Assembly: GCA_023404495.1 (NCBI GenBank)
Contig: JAEYBE010000026.1
Location: 30,115 to 94,114 of the forward strand
Source: Actinomycetes bacterium
Lineage (GTDB): Bacteria; Actinomycetota; Thermoleophilia; Solirubrobacterales; JACPNS01
Direction of reading: 5' to 3'
DNA: 64,000 nt
How positions within the stretch are numbered: position 1 is the stretch's first letter; each line of letters begins with the position of its first letter. Position numbers and translations under genes: made by a program. This document shows, in pieces, positions 50,286 to 58,528 of this stretch. The notes under the pieces are model-generated. The model was given only the letters and a program-made list of their open reading frames with translations, did no database searches and was not told the DNA's origin.

Positions 50286-51346
50286 GCGGAGGCGAAGTGA
50301 GAATCACAACCTTGACCGACGGTGGCCAGCCGGCCGACGCGATCGCCGGCCCGATCATCGACCTGATCGAAGGTGCCGGCCAATCGCTCGACCTCGCGCT
50401 CTACGACGTGCGGCTGCCCGGTTCGGTGGGCGACAAGGTGGCGGACGCGATTCGTGCGGCCGCGGGGCGCGGCGTCGCGGTACGGATCATGTACAACGCC
50501 GACGGCTTCTACAAGATCCCCGTTCCGCCGCCGCCGAGTACGCACCCCGAGTTGCTGGCAGCGCTCGACGTGCCGCTCAAAGGCATTCCCGGCGAGCCTG
50601 ACCTGATGCACCACAAGTACGTCGTCGCCGACCGCAGGCGAATCTGGGCGGGCTCGACGAACTGGACTCTCGACTCGTGGACGCGCGAGGAGAACGCGAT
50701 CGTCGAACTCGAGTCGGCCGAGCTTGCGGCCGCCTACACGCGCAACTTCGAGCAGCTCTGGGAGCGCCAGCAGGTCGAGGGAAGCGGGGATTTCGATGCA
50801 CCCCTGACCCCGGTCGGGCGCAGCAACGTACAGGCTTGGTTCTCACCTGGGCGCGGCGAGCAGCTGGCGCACCGCATCGCAAAGCAGATCGGGATTTCGC
50901 GCAAACGAGTGAGGATCGCCTCTCCGGTGCTGACCAGCGGCCCGATACTGGGCACGCTTGCCGAAGTGCTCGCCGAGCGGCGGGTCGAGGTACTGGGCGT
51001 CTGCGACTGGACGCAGCTGCACGCGGTTTTCGGTCAGTGGAAGAACAACCCTGGCTCGCACTGGAAGATGCCGCTGCTGCACGACGTGCTTGAAGGCGCT
51101 CTCTTCACCGGCAAGCGCTCCACGCCGTACGCACCGGGGCGGGTCCACGACTACATGCACGCCAAGATCACGGTCTGCGACGACGTCAGCTTCGTCGGCT
51201 CGTTCAACCTCTCACGCAGCGGCGAGCAGAACGCAGAGAACGTGCTCGAGATTCACGACGCCGCGATCGCCGACCGCCTGGCCGCCTATGTCGACCAGGT
51301 GCGCGCGCTCTACCCGGACGTCGATCCGCCCGATTTCGCCCAGTAG
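50282..51346 (+). CDS. Phospholipase D-like protein
   Basis: A 354-residue PLD superfamily protein with two HKD motifs: HHKYVVADRRRIWAGSTNW (His110, Lys112, Asp118) and HAKITVCDDVSFVGSFNLS (His near 293). The two half-sites form one active centre cutting phosphodiester bonds through a histidine intermediate. No signal peptide is visible, so it acts in the cytosol or at the inner membrane face; a cardiolipin-synthase-type or nuclease role is possible. It is coupled by ATGA to a multi-pass membrane protein and ends nine bases from the convergent PPK2 stop. Confidence 0.9.
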   Translation: MSGGEVRITTLTDGGQPADAIAGPIIDLIEGAGQSLDLALYDVRLPGSVGDKVADAIRAAAGRGVAVRIMYNADGFYKIPVPPPPSTHPELLAALDVPLKGIPGEPDLMHHKYVVADRRRIWAGSTNWTLDSWTREENAIVELESAELAAAYTRNFEQLWERQQVEGSGDFDAPLTPVGRSNVQAWFSPGRGEQLAHRIAKQIGISRKRVRIASPVLTSGPILGTLAEVLAERRVEVLGVCDWTQLHAVFGQWKNNPGSHWKMPLLHDVLEGALFTGKRSTPYAPGRVHDYMHAKITVCDDVSFVGSFNLSRSGEQNAENVLEIHDAAIADRLAAYVDQVRALYPDVDPPDFAQ

Positions 51347-51355
51347 CCCAGAGGC

Positions 51356-52156
51356 TCAGTAGACCTCAGGCACAAAGGTCTGTTCGTCCATCGGCGGCCG
51401 GACGTAGCCGGAGATGTCCGGCCGCGGCGGCAGCGCGATCTTCTCCGGGTGCAGATTCTTGTAGGGGATTTCGCTGAGCAGGTGGCTGATGCAGTTGAGC
51501 CGCGCGCGGCGCTTGTCATCGGCCTCGACGACCCACCACGGCGCCTGCTTGATGTCGCAGACAGCGAACATCTCGTCTTTTGCGCGCGAGTAATCGACCC
51601 AGCGGTCGCGCGACTCGACGTCCATCGGCGAGAGCTTCCACTGGCGCATCGGATCGTCCACACGCGCCTGGAAGCGCCGCTCCTGCTCATCCGGCGAGAC
51701 CGAGAACCAGTACTTGATCAGCTTGATCCCGCTGCGCACCAGCATGCGCTCGAACTCCGGGCAACTGCGCAGAAACTCCTTGTACTCGTCGTCGGTGCAA
51801 AAGCCCATCACACGCTCAACGCCGGCGCGGTTGTACCACGAGCGGTCGAAGAGCACCATCTCGCCGGCGGCGGGCAGATGTTCGACGTAGCGCTGGAAGT
51901 ACCACTGCGATTTTTCGCGTTCGGTCGGGGTGCCGAGAGCTACCACTCGCGTGTGGCGGGGCGAGACGCGTTCGCTGATGCGCTTAATCACCCCGCCCTT
52001 GCCGGCGGCATCACGCCCCTCGAAGATCACCACGACACGCTGGCCGGTCGAGATGATGTAGCGCTGCTGAATCACCAGCTCGCGCTGTAGCCGCTTGAGT
52101 TCCTTCTCGAACTCGCCCTTGGCCATCGGCTTGTTGGGTTCCGGTTTCGCGTGCAT
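51356..52156 (-). CDS. ppk2: Polyphosphate kinase 2 (PPK2)
   Basis: A 266-residue PPK2 family kinase transferring phosphate between polyphosphate and nucleotides. Walker A is GRDAAGKGG (about 47-55), the lid arginines are in RHTRVVALGTPTEREKSQWYFQRYVEHLP, and Walker B is MVLFDRSWYNRAG. One-domain class I-like length; nucleoside mono- or diphosphate preference is not decided by what I can see. ATG 52156 has TAAATT seven bases upstream (52164-52169), predicting leaderless transcription; ATG 52126 is the alternative start. It complements Ppx and Ppa in the same window. Confidence 0.92.
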   Translation of the reverse strand: MHAKPEPNKPMAKGEFEKELKRLQRELVIQQRYIISTGQRVVVIFEGRDAAGKGGVIKRISERVSPRHTRVVALGTPTEREKSQWYFQRYVEHLPAAGEMVLFDRSWYNRAGVERVMGFCTDDEYKEFLRSCPEFERMLVRSGIKLIKYWFSVSPDEQERRFQARVDDPMRQWKLSPMDVESRDRWVDYSRAKDEMFAVCDIKQAPWWVVEADDKRRARLNCISHLLSEIPYKNLHPEKIALPPRPDISGYVRPPMDEQTFVPEVY

Positions 52157-52163
52157 GACCGGC

Positions 52164-52169
52164 AATTTA
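52164..52169 (-). promoter_or_regulatory. -10 element (TAAATT) of the leaderless ppk2 gene
   Basis: TAAATT on the minus strand with seven bases to the ATG at 52156; the overlapping TATAAA is even closer to consensus at nine bases. Confidence 0.5.
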
Positions 52170-52305
52170 TACGCGCCCCACGCACGTCCAAGCGCGCAAC
52201 TGGACAGACTCAATCCCAACCAATTGGACTCCTGGACAGGACCGGTGCATCTGATTGAGTAGCCGGACCTCATGTTCCAGCTGGTCATGCGCCGATAGTG
52301 AGCAG

Positions 52306-53700
52306 ATGAATATCGATCAGGATCCGGCAGCTTCAAGCCCGCTCAGCTTCCTGGGCGAGCCCGGGGCACCGCCAAAGGTGCTGATTCCCGTGGTCGTCGG
52401 CACGCGCCCCGAGGCGATCAAACTGGTGCCGGTGATCGTCGCGCTGCGCGACTCGGAGAAGTTCCAACCGATCGTCGTCTCAACTGGACAGCACCACCAC
52501 ATGGTCGAGGAGATCTTCGAGCAGGCCGGGATCGGCACCCATGTACACCTTTGGGCCGGCACCGAGCGCGCCAGCCTCACCGAGCGTGTGACCACCGTGA
52601 TGCGCCGCTTCAATGATTTCTGCCTCGAGTGGTTCGGCGAACACCCTGGCGAGGAGAACCTGGCCAAGCAGATTCTCTCCGGGAAGTACCCGGCCGCAGT
52701 GATCGTGCACGGAGACACATCGTCGGCGATGTCGGCGGCGCTCGCGAGCTTCCACCTGCAGATTCCGGTGCTCCATGTCGAGGCCGGGCTGCGAACCGGC
52801 GGCAGCATCATGAGCCCGTTCCCGGAGGAGCTGAATCGCCAGGTGATCACCTGCATCGCCGCCATGAACTTCGCGCCGACGTTTGAGAACCTGGAGAACC
52901 TCGTGCGCGAGAACGTCGAGGTCGGGCAGATCTTCGTCACCGGCAACACCGGCATCGACGCACTGCGCTGGGCGTCGACACTCAACGCCCCGTACCTCGA
53001 TCCGGCCGTCGCCGAGCTCGACGCCGGCAGCGATCGCATCGTGCTGGTCACCGCGCACCGGCGCGAGAACTGGGGCGCCGGGCTCGCCGGAATCGCCGAG
53101 GGTGTTTCGCGCCTGGCCCGCCGGTTTCCCGACGTGCGGTTCGTCGTACCCCTGCACCCGAACCCGCGCGTCCGCGCCGACCTCGGTGAGCCGCTGCAGG
53201 GCCACGAGAACGTCCTGCTGACAGACCCCTTGGAATACACCTCGTTCGCACGGCTGATCGGTCGCAGTTATCTCGTACTGACCGATTCCGGCGGAATCCA
53301 GGAGGAGGCCCCGTCGCTCGACAAACCGGTGCTGGTCGCTCGCGAGAGCACCGAGCGCGGTGAGGGCGTGGACGCCGGCACACTCGTGCTCGTCGGCACC
53401 GACCCGGAGACGATCGAACGCGAGGCCGCGGTGCTGCTCGAAGATCCGACTGCGTACGCGAAGATCGCCGAGGCGGCAAATCCTTACGGCGACGGCTACG
53501 CCGCCGAGCGAATCGTGCAGGCTCTCGACTTCACCTTGACCGGGAAGAATCCACCAGTGCCGTTCGGCCACGGATTCTCCCGCCGCGAGATCAGCAACGC
53601 AACTGGCATCACCTTCGGTGACGGCGGATACGACGTCGCGATTGAGGACGTGATGAGCGACGCTCATGCACCGACCGGCGATCAGTCATGGCCGCTCTAG
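52306..53700 (+). CDS. wecB: UDP-N-acetylglucosamine 2-epimerase (non-hydrolysing)
   Basis: A 464-residue WecB-type epimerase interconverting UDP-GlcNAc and UDP-ManNAc in the cytosol: VVVGTRPEAIKLVPVIVAL, VSTGQHHHM, VIVHGDTSSAMSAAL, HVEAGLRTG, MSPFPEELNRQ, VTAHRRENWG and TDSGGIQEEAPSL are all present, with catalytic Asp/Glu/His positions intact. The C-terminal extension (PPVPFGHGFSRREI to AHAPTGDQSW) exceeds E. coli WecB. ATG 52306 is preceded by GATAGT six bases upstream. The last 13 bases overlap the start of a processive glycosyltransferase gene, so product and user of ManNAc may be coupled. Confidence 0.93.
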   Translation: MNIDQDPAASSPLSFLGEPGAPPKVLIPVVVGTRPEAIKLVPVIVALRDSEKFQPIVVSTGQHHHMVEEIFEQAGIGTHVHLWAGTERASLTERVTTVMRRFNDFCLEWFGEHPGEENLAKQILSGKYPAAVIVHGDTSSAMSAALASFHLQIPVLHVEAGLRTGGSIMSPFPEELNRQVITCIAAMNFAPTFENLENLVRENVEVGQIFVTGNTGIDALRWASTLNAPYLDPAVAELDAGSDRIVLVTAHRRENWGAGLAGIAEGVSRLARRFPDVRFVVPLHPNPRVRADLGEPLQGHENVLLTDPLEYTSFARLIGRSYLVLTDSGGIQEEAPSLDKPVLVARESTERGEGVDAGTLVLVGTDPETIEREAAVLLEDPTAYAKIAEAANPYGDGYAAERIVQALDFTLTGKNPPVPFGHGFSRREISNATGITFGDGGYDVAIEDVMSDAHAPTGDQSWPL

Positions 53701-55010
53701 CCCTGCAACTTCCTTTCGAGGGCATCGATCAACCGTGGCGGACTTTTCTGCTGATCGCTCTGGTGACGATCGTCCTGATGTTCGTCTGGACCTTCGTGCT
53801 CTTCGTACGCGGCCAACGAGCGCGAAGCCACTCCCCCGAGCCAAGCCAGGAGATCGCCGACAGCTACACCTGGGTCTTTCTGGTTCCGGCACTCAACGAG
53901 GCGGTGACGATCGCCGACTCGGTCCAGCGGCTGATCGATGTTCAAGCGCGTGACAAACGAATCATCGTGATCGACGACGGTTCCGAGGACGAGACCGCGC
54001 AGATCCTCGCGGGAATCGATCATCCGCAACTCGTGGCACTGCGCCGCGAAGCGCCGGAGGCGCAAAAGGGCAAGGCCGCTGCGCTCAATTGGGCGTTCGG
54101 GCAACTCGCCGGGCAACTTGAGGGCATCGATCCAAACCGCGTGATCGTCGCGATCGTCGACGCCGACGGCCGGCTGCACCCGGACGCTCCCTCCTGGATT
54201 GGACCGCATTTTGAAGACGAACTGGTAGGCGGGGTCCAGTCACAGGTACGCATCTACAACCGCAATAAGCCGCTCGCCTGGTTTCAGGACATCGAGTTCG
54301 GTGTGTACGGCGCGCTCTTCCAGGCCGGGCGCAATGCCTGGGGTACCGCAGGAATGGGTGGCAACGGGCAGTTCAACCGCTACTCAGCGCTGGTTGAAGT
54401 CGCCGACGAGGTCGGACCCTGGCGCGACAAGCTGACCGAAGACCAGGACCTCGGGCTGCGGCTGATCGGCGTGGGCTGGCTCGGACAGCAGTCGCTGTTT
54501 GCCAACGTTGACCAACAAGGACTCTCGCGCCTGCGCCCGCTGCTGCGCCAGCGCACGCGCTGGTCCCAGGGCAACTTGCAGGCGATGTCTCTGATCGGCA
54601 CGGTGTTGCGCTCGCCGCGACCACTGATCGCGCGCTTCGAATGCGTGATGTACATCCTGATGCCGGTCTGGCAGTCGATCATCGGCTTGGCGATGTTGAC
54701 GGCGCTCTACCTGCTGGTCACCGGTCAGGCGGGTATCTACGACACCGATGCATGGCAGCAGATTCTCTTCTTCTACCTACTGGGCTTCGGCGGCGTGATC
54801 ATGGGTTGCATCGCGGCGGGTGCGGCGCGCGGTCGCAAGGGCTATTTGACGGGCTTCTTTATCGCCCAGCTCTACGCGTTCTACACCTGGCTGATCTGGC
54901 CGGTGCTGGTGCGTTCGGTCTGGCGGCAGGTCACAGACCAGCGCGGTTGGGCCAAGACCGAGCGCGAGGCGCTCGAACCGACTGCGGGTGATTCCACCGC
55001 CGGGCCGTAA
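53688..55010 (+). CDS. Membrane glycosyltransferase family 2, processive type
   Basis: A 440-residue GT2 enzyme: one N-terminal helix, catalytic domain with VIDDGSEDETAQIL, the DxD in VDADGRLHP (near 158), acid TEDQDL (near 252) and RQRTRW (near 283), then four or five C-terminal helices. This is the plan of cellulose/hyaluronan/poly-GlcNAc synthases that polymerise and export a glycan. Its 13-base overlap with wecB suggests a ManNAc- or GlcNAc-containing polymer, but the sugar is inference. It ends 56 bases before an OmpR response regulator gene. Confidence 0.9.
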   Translation: MAALALQLPFEGIDQPWRTFLLIALVTIVLMFVWTFVLFVRGQRARSHSPEPSQEIADSYTWVFLVPALNEAVTIADSVQRLIDVQARDKRIIVIDDGSEDETAQILAGIDHPQLVALRREAPEAQKGKAAALNWAFGQLAGQLEGIDPNRVIVAIVDADGRLHPDAPSWIGPHFEDELVGGVQSQVRIYNRNKPLAWFQDIEFGVYGALFQAGRNAWGTAGMGGNGQFNRYSALVEVADEVGPWRDKLTEDQDLGLRLIGVGWLGQQSLFANVDQQGLSRLRPLLRQRTRWSQGNLQAMSLIGTVLRSPRPLIARFECVMYILMPVWQSIIGLAMLTALYLLVTGQAGIYDTDAWQQILFFYLLGFGGVIMGCIAAGAARGRKGYLTGFFIAQLYAFYTWLIWPVLVRSVWRQVTDQRGWAKTEREALEPTAGDSTAGP

Positions 55011-55066
55011 CTGCAAGCTCACAATTTTCCCAGGAAACTCACAGGTTTCTGCCCGATAATTGCCGC

Positions 55067-55789
55067 ATGGACGAAAACGCCGACACTCAGGGCGCGCGCA
55101 TCCTTGTCGTCGACGACGAGCCGAACATCGTCGACGTGATCTCGATGGCTCTGCGCTACCAGGGCTTCACCGTCGAGACGGCCGACAACGGAATCGACGC
55201 GATCACCGCAGTACACAAGTTCAAGCCACACCTGATGCTGCTGGACATCATGCTGCCTGACATGGAGGGCTTTGAGGTCGCCGAACGACTGGGCGCCAGT
55301 CGCAGCCGCACGCCGATCATCTTCTTGACCGCGCGCGACTCGACCGAGGACAAGGTCCGCGGGCTGACGATCGGCGGCGACGACTACGTGACCAAGCCAT
55401 TTTCGCTCGAAGAGCTGATCGCCCGCGTGCGTCTGATCCTGCGGCGCAGCGGACAGGCCTCGGGCGAGGCCGAAGACATTCTGAAGTTTGAGGATCTCGA
55501 GCTCGACGAGGCGACTCGCGAGGTCAGTCGCTCCGGTCGTGCGATTGAGCTGACCGCAACCGAGTTTCGGCTGCTCCACTACTTCATGCTCAATCCGCGC
55601 CGAGTACTCACACGCCAACAGATCCTCGACCATGTCTGGGAGTACGACTTCGACGGCGATGCGCGAGTACTCGAGACTTACATCAGCTATCTGCGCAAGA
55701 AGGTCGACGCCGACGACGACCCGTTGATCCAGACGGTCCGCGGGATCGGTTACGCGCTGCGGCCGAAGGTTGCGGCAGGTAAGGCGTAG
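55067..55789 (+). CDS. OmpR/PhoB family response regulator
   Basis: A 240-residue regulator: receiver (about 10-125) with VVDDEPN acidic pair, phospho-acceptor D60 in LLDIMLP, and TKPF lysine, then a winged-helix DNA-binding domain (about 145-232; ELTATEFRLLHYFMLNPRRV, YISYLRKKVD). GATAAT six bases before the ATG suggests a leaderless start. It is followed nine bases later by its sensor kinase. Together with the downstream GT2-GtrA and GT39 genes the order resembles ykoG-ykoH next to ykoT-ykoS in Bacillus subtilis. Confidence 0.94.
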   Translation: MDENADTQGARILVVDDEPNIVDVISMALRYQGFTVETADNGIDAITAVHKFKPHLMLLDIMLPDMEGFEVAERLGASRSRTPIIFLTARDSTEDKVRGLTIGGDDYVTKPFSLEELIARVRLILRRSGQASGEAEDILKFEDLELDEATREVSRSGRAIELTATEFRLLHYFMLNPRRVLTRQQILDHVWEYDFDGDARVLETYISYLRKKVDADDDPLIQTVRGIGYALRPKVAAGKA

Positions 55790-55798
55790 GACTTAGCG

Positions 55799-57295
55799 AT
55801 GCGCTCGCTGCGCGGCCGCCTTGTCGCGATCCTGCTGTTTGTCGCGTTCGCCGGCCTACTTGTGCTCGCGGCGGTGACCTTCGCCGCGCAGCGCTCGTAT
55901 CTCTACGACCGTGTCGACCGACAGGTCGAGAGCGGCTTCGGGCTCGTACGCGGGCAGCTCTTTTTCGCCCAACAGTCGGGGTCAAACAATTGCACGGGGC
56001 AGGTCCCGGAAGGCGAGCTCGACGATGATCACGGCGGATCGGGCGGAGATTCCGATGGCCGCCAGGGCGGTGGCCCGCTGCCGCCGGGGATCTCGCTACC
56101 GCCCGGCACCTACGGCGCCGTGCTTGACGGCAACGGCAATGTGCTGGCGGAGTGTGTCTTTGGCTACCGCGAATCAGGCGAATACGCGCTGCCGCACTTC
56201 GAGAACGTGGCTCTTCGCTCGCGGCCCCACACCGTGCAGTCCCGTGGCGAGGACACCACCGAGTTTCGCGCGGCCGTGCGTACCCTCCCCGCCGGTGAGC
56301 ACGTGGTCGTGGCGATCCCGCTGTCGGATACCGAACAGACGATCAATCGGCTGCTCGCGGTCGAGGCGATCGTGATCGCGCTGGTGCTCGCGGTGCTCGG
56401 CGTCGCGGCCTGGCTGCTCGTCGGGATCGGGCTGCGACCGCTCGACCGCATGGGTGCGACGGCCGACGCAATCGCCGGCGGCGATCTTTCGCGCCGCGTC
56501 GAGCAGGCCGACGAGCGCTCGGAGATCGGCAGGCTCGGCCTCGCGCTCAACCGGATGCTCCATCGTCTCGAGCAGGCGTTCAAGGAACGTGAGGCCAGCG
56601 AAAGCCGGCTACGGCAGTTCCTGGCCGACGCCTCGCACGAACTGCGCACCCCGCTCGTCTCGATCCGTGGTTACGCCGAACTACACCGGCTCGGCGCCAC
56701 CAACGACCCGTCCGAGGTCGACCGGTCGATGGACCGCATCGAGCAGGAGGCCGAGCGCATGGGCGTGCTGGTCGAAGACATGCTGACGCTCGCGCGACTC
56801 GACGAAACTCACCAGCACGATCGCTCGCGGGTGGAGATCGCCGCGCTCGCGCGTGACGCGGTTCGCGATGCCGAGGCTGCGGCGCCCGATCGCACGTTGT
56901 CGCTCGAGGCAGCTCCCGGGCTTGAGGTCGAGGGCGACAGACATCAGCTACAGCAGGTGCTTGCAAATCTCCTGCGTAACGCGACCGTCCACACTCCGGC
57001 CGGGAGTCCGATCGACGTCACCGTCGCGCGCAGCGGCGACGATGTGCGTGTCGATGTGCGAGACCACGGCAACGGCCTGCCCGACGGTGCCGGTTCGCAG
57101 ATCTTTGAACGCTTCTGGCGCGCCGAAGGTGGGCGCGAGCGCGGCAAGGCAGGATCCGGACTGGGCCTTGCGATCGTCGCCGAGATCGTCGCGGCTCACG
57201 GCGGCCGGGTGCATGCAAAGAACGCGAACGAAGGTGGCGGCGCCGTGTTCAGCGTCTGGTTGCCGCTGGCCGATCTCAGAGAACTCTCAGACTGA
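55799..57295 (+). CDS. Sensor histidine kinase, EnvZ/OmpR type
   Basis: A 498-residue membrane kinase: two helices (about 8-30 and 180-205) enclose an extracytoplasmic domain of about 150 residues with a Gly/Asp-rich loop, then HAMP (about 210-260), HisKA with FLADASHELRTPL (His near 280) and HATPase (NLLRNATVHTP, GNGLPDGAG, GSGLGLAIVAEIV). It phosphorylates the OmpR regulator encoded nine bases upstream. The acidic loop could bind divalent cations or cationic peptides, a guess only. AGGA lies before the ATG. Confidence 0.93.
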   Translation: MRSLRGRLVAILLFVAFAGLLVLAAVTFAAQRSYLYDRVDRQVESGFGLVRGQLFFAQQSGSNNCTGQVPEGELDDDHGGSGGDSDGRQGGGPLPPGISLPPGTYGAVLDGNGNVLAECVFGYRESGEYALPHFENVALRSRPHTVQSRGEDTTEFRAAVRTLPAGEHVVVAIPLSDTEQTINRLLAVEAIVIALVLAVLGVAAWLLVGIGLRPLDRMGATADAIAGGDLSRRVEQADERSEIGRLGLALNRMLHRLEQAFKEREASESRLRQFLADASHELRTPLVSIRGYAELHRLGATNDPSEVDRSMDRIEQEAERMGVLVEDMLTLARLDETHQHDRSRVEIAALARDAVRDAEAAAPDRTLSLEAAPGLEVEGDRHQLQQVLANLLRNATVHTPAGSPIDVTVARSGDDVRVDVRDHGNGLPDGAGSQIFERFWRAEGGRERGKAGSGLGLAIVAEIVAAHGGRVHAKNANEGGGAVFSVWLPLADLRELSD

Positions 57296-57334
57296 GCCAA
57301 GTTCTCTCACATTGCCGCAGGCGAATCTTGCGGC

Positions 57335-58528
57335 ATGTACCAATCACCGACAAGCGGACTCGACGTCGAAATCGTCGTCCCGGTCCACAACGAAGAGCAC
57401 TCGCTCGCGCCGTCTATCGAGCGCCTGCACGCCTTCCTGACTGACGGCTTCCCTTTCAGTTGGCGAGTCACGATCGCCGACAATGCGAGCACCGACGCGA
57501 CACTCGATGTCGCCCACAATCTGGCCGACACGCTACCCGGCGTCGAAGTGATGCACCTCGCGGCCAAGGGCCGCGGCCGCGCGCTGAGGCTGGCCTGGAG
57601 CGCCAGCGGCGCGAGGGTCGTCGCCTACATGGATGTCGACCTCTCGACCGACCTTGCCGCGCTGCTGCCGCTGGTCGCCCCGCTGCTCTCGGGCCACAGC
57701 GAACTCGCGATCGGCACTCGCCTCGCCGGCAGCTCGCGCGTCGAGCGCGGTGCCAAGCGCGAGTTCATCTCGCGCAGCTACAACAGATTGCTGCGCGCCG
57801 CGCTCAACGCGCACTTCTCGGACGCGCAGTGCGGATTCAAGGCCGTGCGCGCGGACGTTGCCCATCGTCTGCTGCCCGAGGTCAAAGACCAGGAGTGGTT
57901 CTTTGACACGGAGCTTCTGATCCTCGCCCAGCGCAGGGGCATGCGCATCCACGAGGTTCCGGTTGACTGGATTGACGACCCGGATTCGCGTGTGGCGATC
58001 GTCTCGACCGCGGTGAAGGACCTGCGCGGGATGGCGCGCCTTGCGTGGGAGAGCAATGTCATCCGCTTCCTGCTGGTCGGGATCGCCTCGACGCTCGCTT
58101 ACGCGGGTCTCTTCCTTGCGCTGCGCGATCCGATCGGCGCTTTCTGGGCCAATTTCACGGCACTCGGTATCACCGCGCTCGGCAATACCGCGGCCAACCG
58201 GCAGTTCACCTTCGGCGTCACCGGTCAGCATCGGATCGTCCGGCAGTACGCGATGGCGATGGGCGTCTTTGTCCTGACGCTGGCGCTCACGAACGGCGTC
58301 CTTATCGCGCTGCACGAGCTGCGACCGAGCGCGCCGCGAGGCGTGGAGCTTGCGGTACTCACACTTGCGAACGTGGCGGCCACATTGACGCGGTACGCCG
58401 TGCTCCGCTTCCACGTCTTCGCGCACGGCCGACGCGTTCCCCCGCCGCGGCCGGCGCCGGCGCGGCAACCCTCCTCCCCTGCCGCGCCGGCCGACCTTTC
58501 AACCCCAGAAACGGAGAACGCACGATGA
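57335..58528 (+). CDS. GT2 glycosyltransferase fused to GtrA-like membrane domain
   Basis: A 397-residue two-domain protein. Residues about 10-230 are a dolichol-phosphate mannose synthase-like GT2 (EIVVPVHNEEHSL, ADNASTDAT, MDVDLSTDLAAL, SDAQCGFKAVR, WFFDTELLILAQRR). Residues about 240-360 are a four-helix GtrA domain (FLLVGIASTLAYAGLFLAL, NTAANRQFTFG, RYAVLRFHVF). It should charge undecaprenyl phosphate with a sugar and flip or use it in the membrane for the adjacent GT39 enzyme. GAATCT lies six bases before the ATG. The stop overlaps the GT39 start by ATGA. Confidence 0.92.
   Translation: MYQSPTSGLDVEIVVPVHNEEHSLAPSIERLHAFLTDGFPFSWRVTIADNASTDATLDVAHNLADTLPGVEVMHLAAKGRGRALRLAWSASGARVVAYMDVDLSTDLAALLPLVAPLLSGHSELAIGTRLAGSSRVERGAKREFISRSYNRLLRAALNAHFSDAQCGFKAVRADVAHRLLPEVKDQEWFFDTELLILAQRRGMRIHEVPVDWIDDPDSRVAIVSTAVKDLRGMARLAWESNVIRFLLVGIASTLAYAGLFLALRDPIGAFWANFTALGITALGNTAANRQFTFGVTGQHRIVRQYAMAMGVFVLTLALTNGVLIALHELRPSAPRGVELAVLTLANVAATLTRYAVLRFHVFAHGRRVPPPRPAPARQPSSPAAPADLSTPETENAR

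Noticed and set aside
58045..58524. Upstream extension of the GT39 frame into the GT2-GtrA gene
   Set aside because: The extension overlaps the GtrA domain in another frame and has no hydrophobic helices; the ATG at 58525 has a ribosome site and ATGA coupling.
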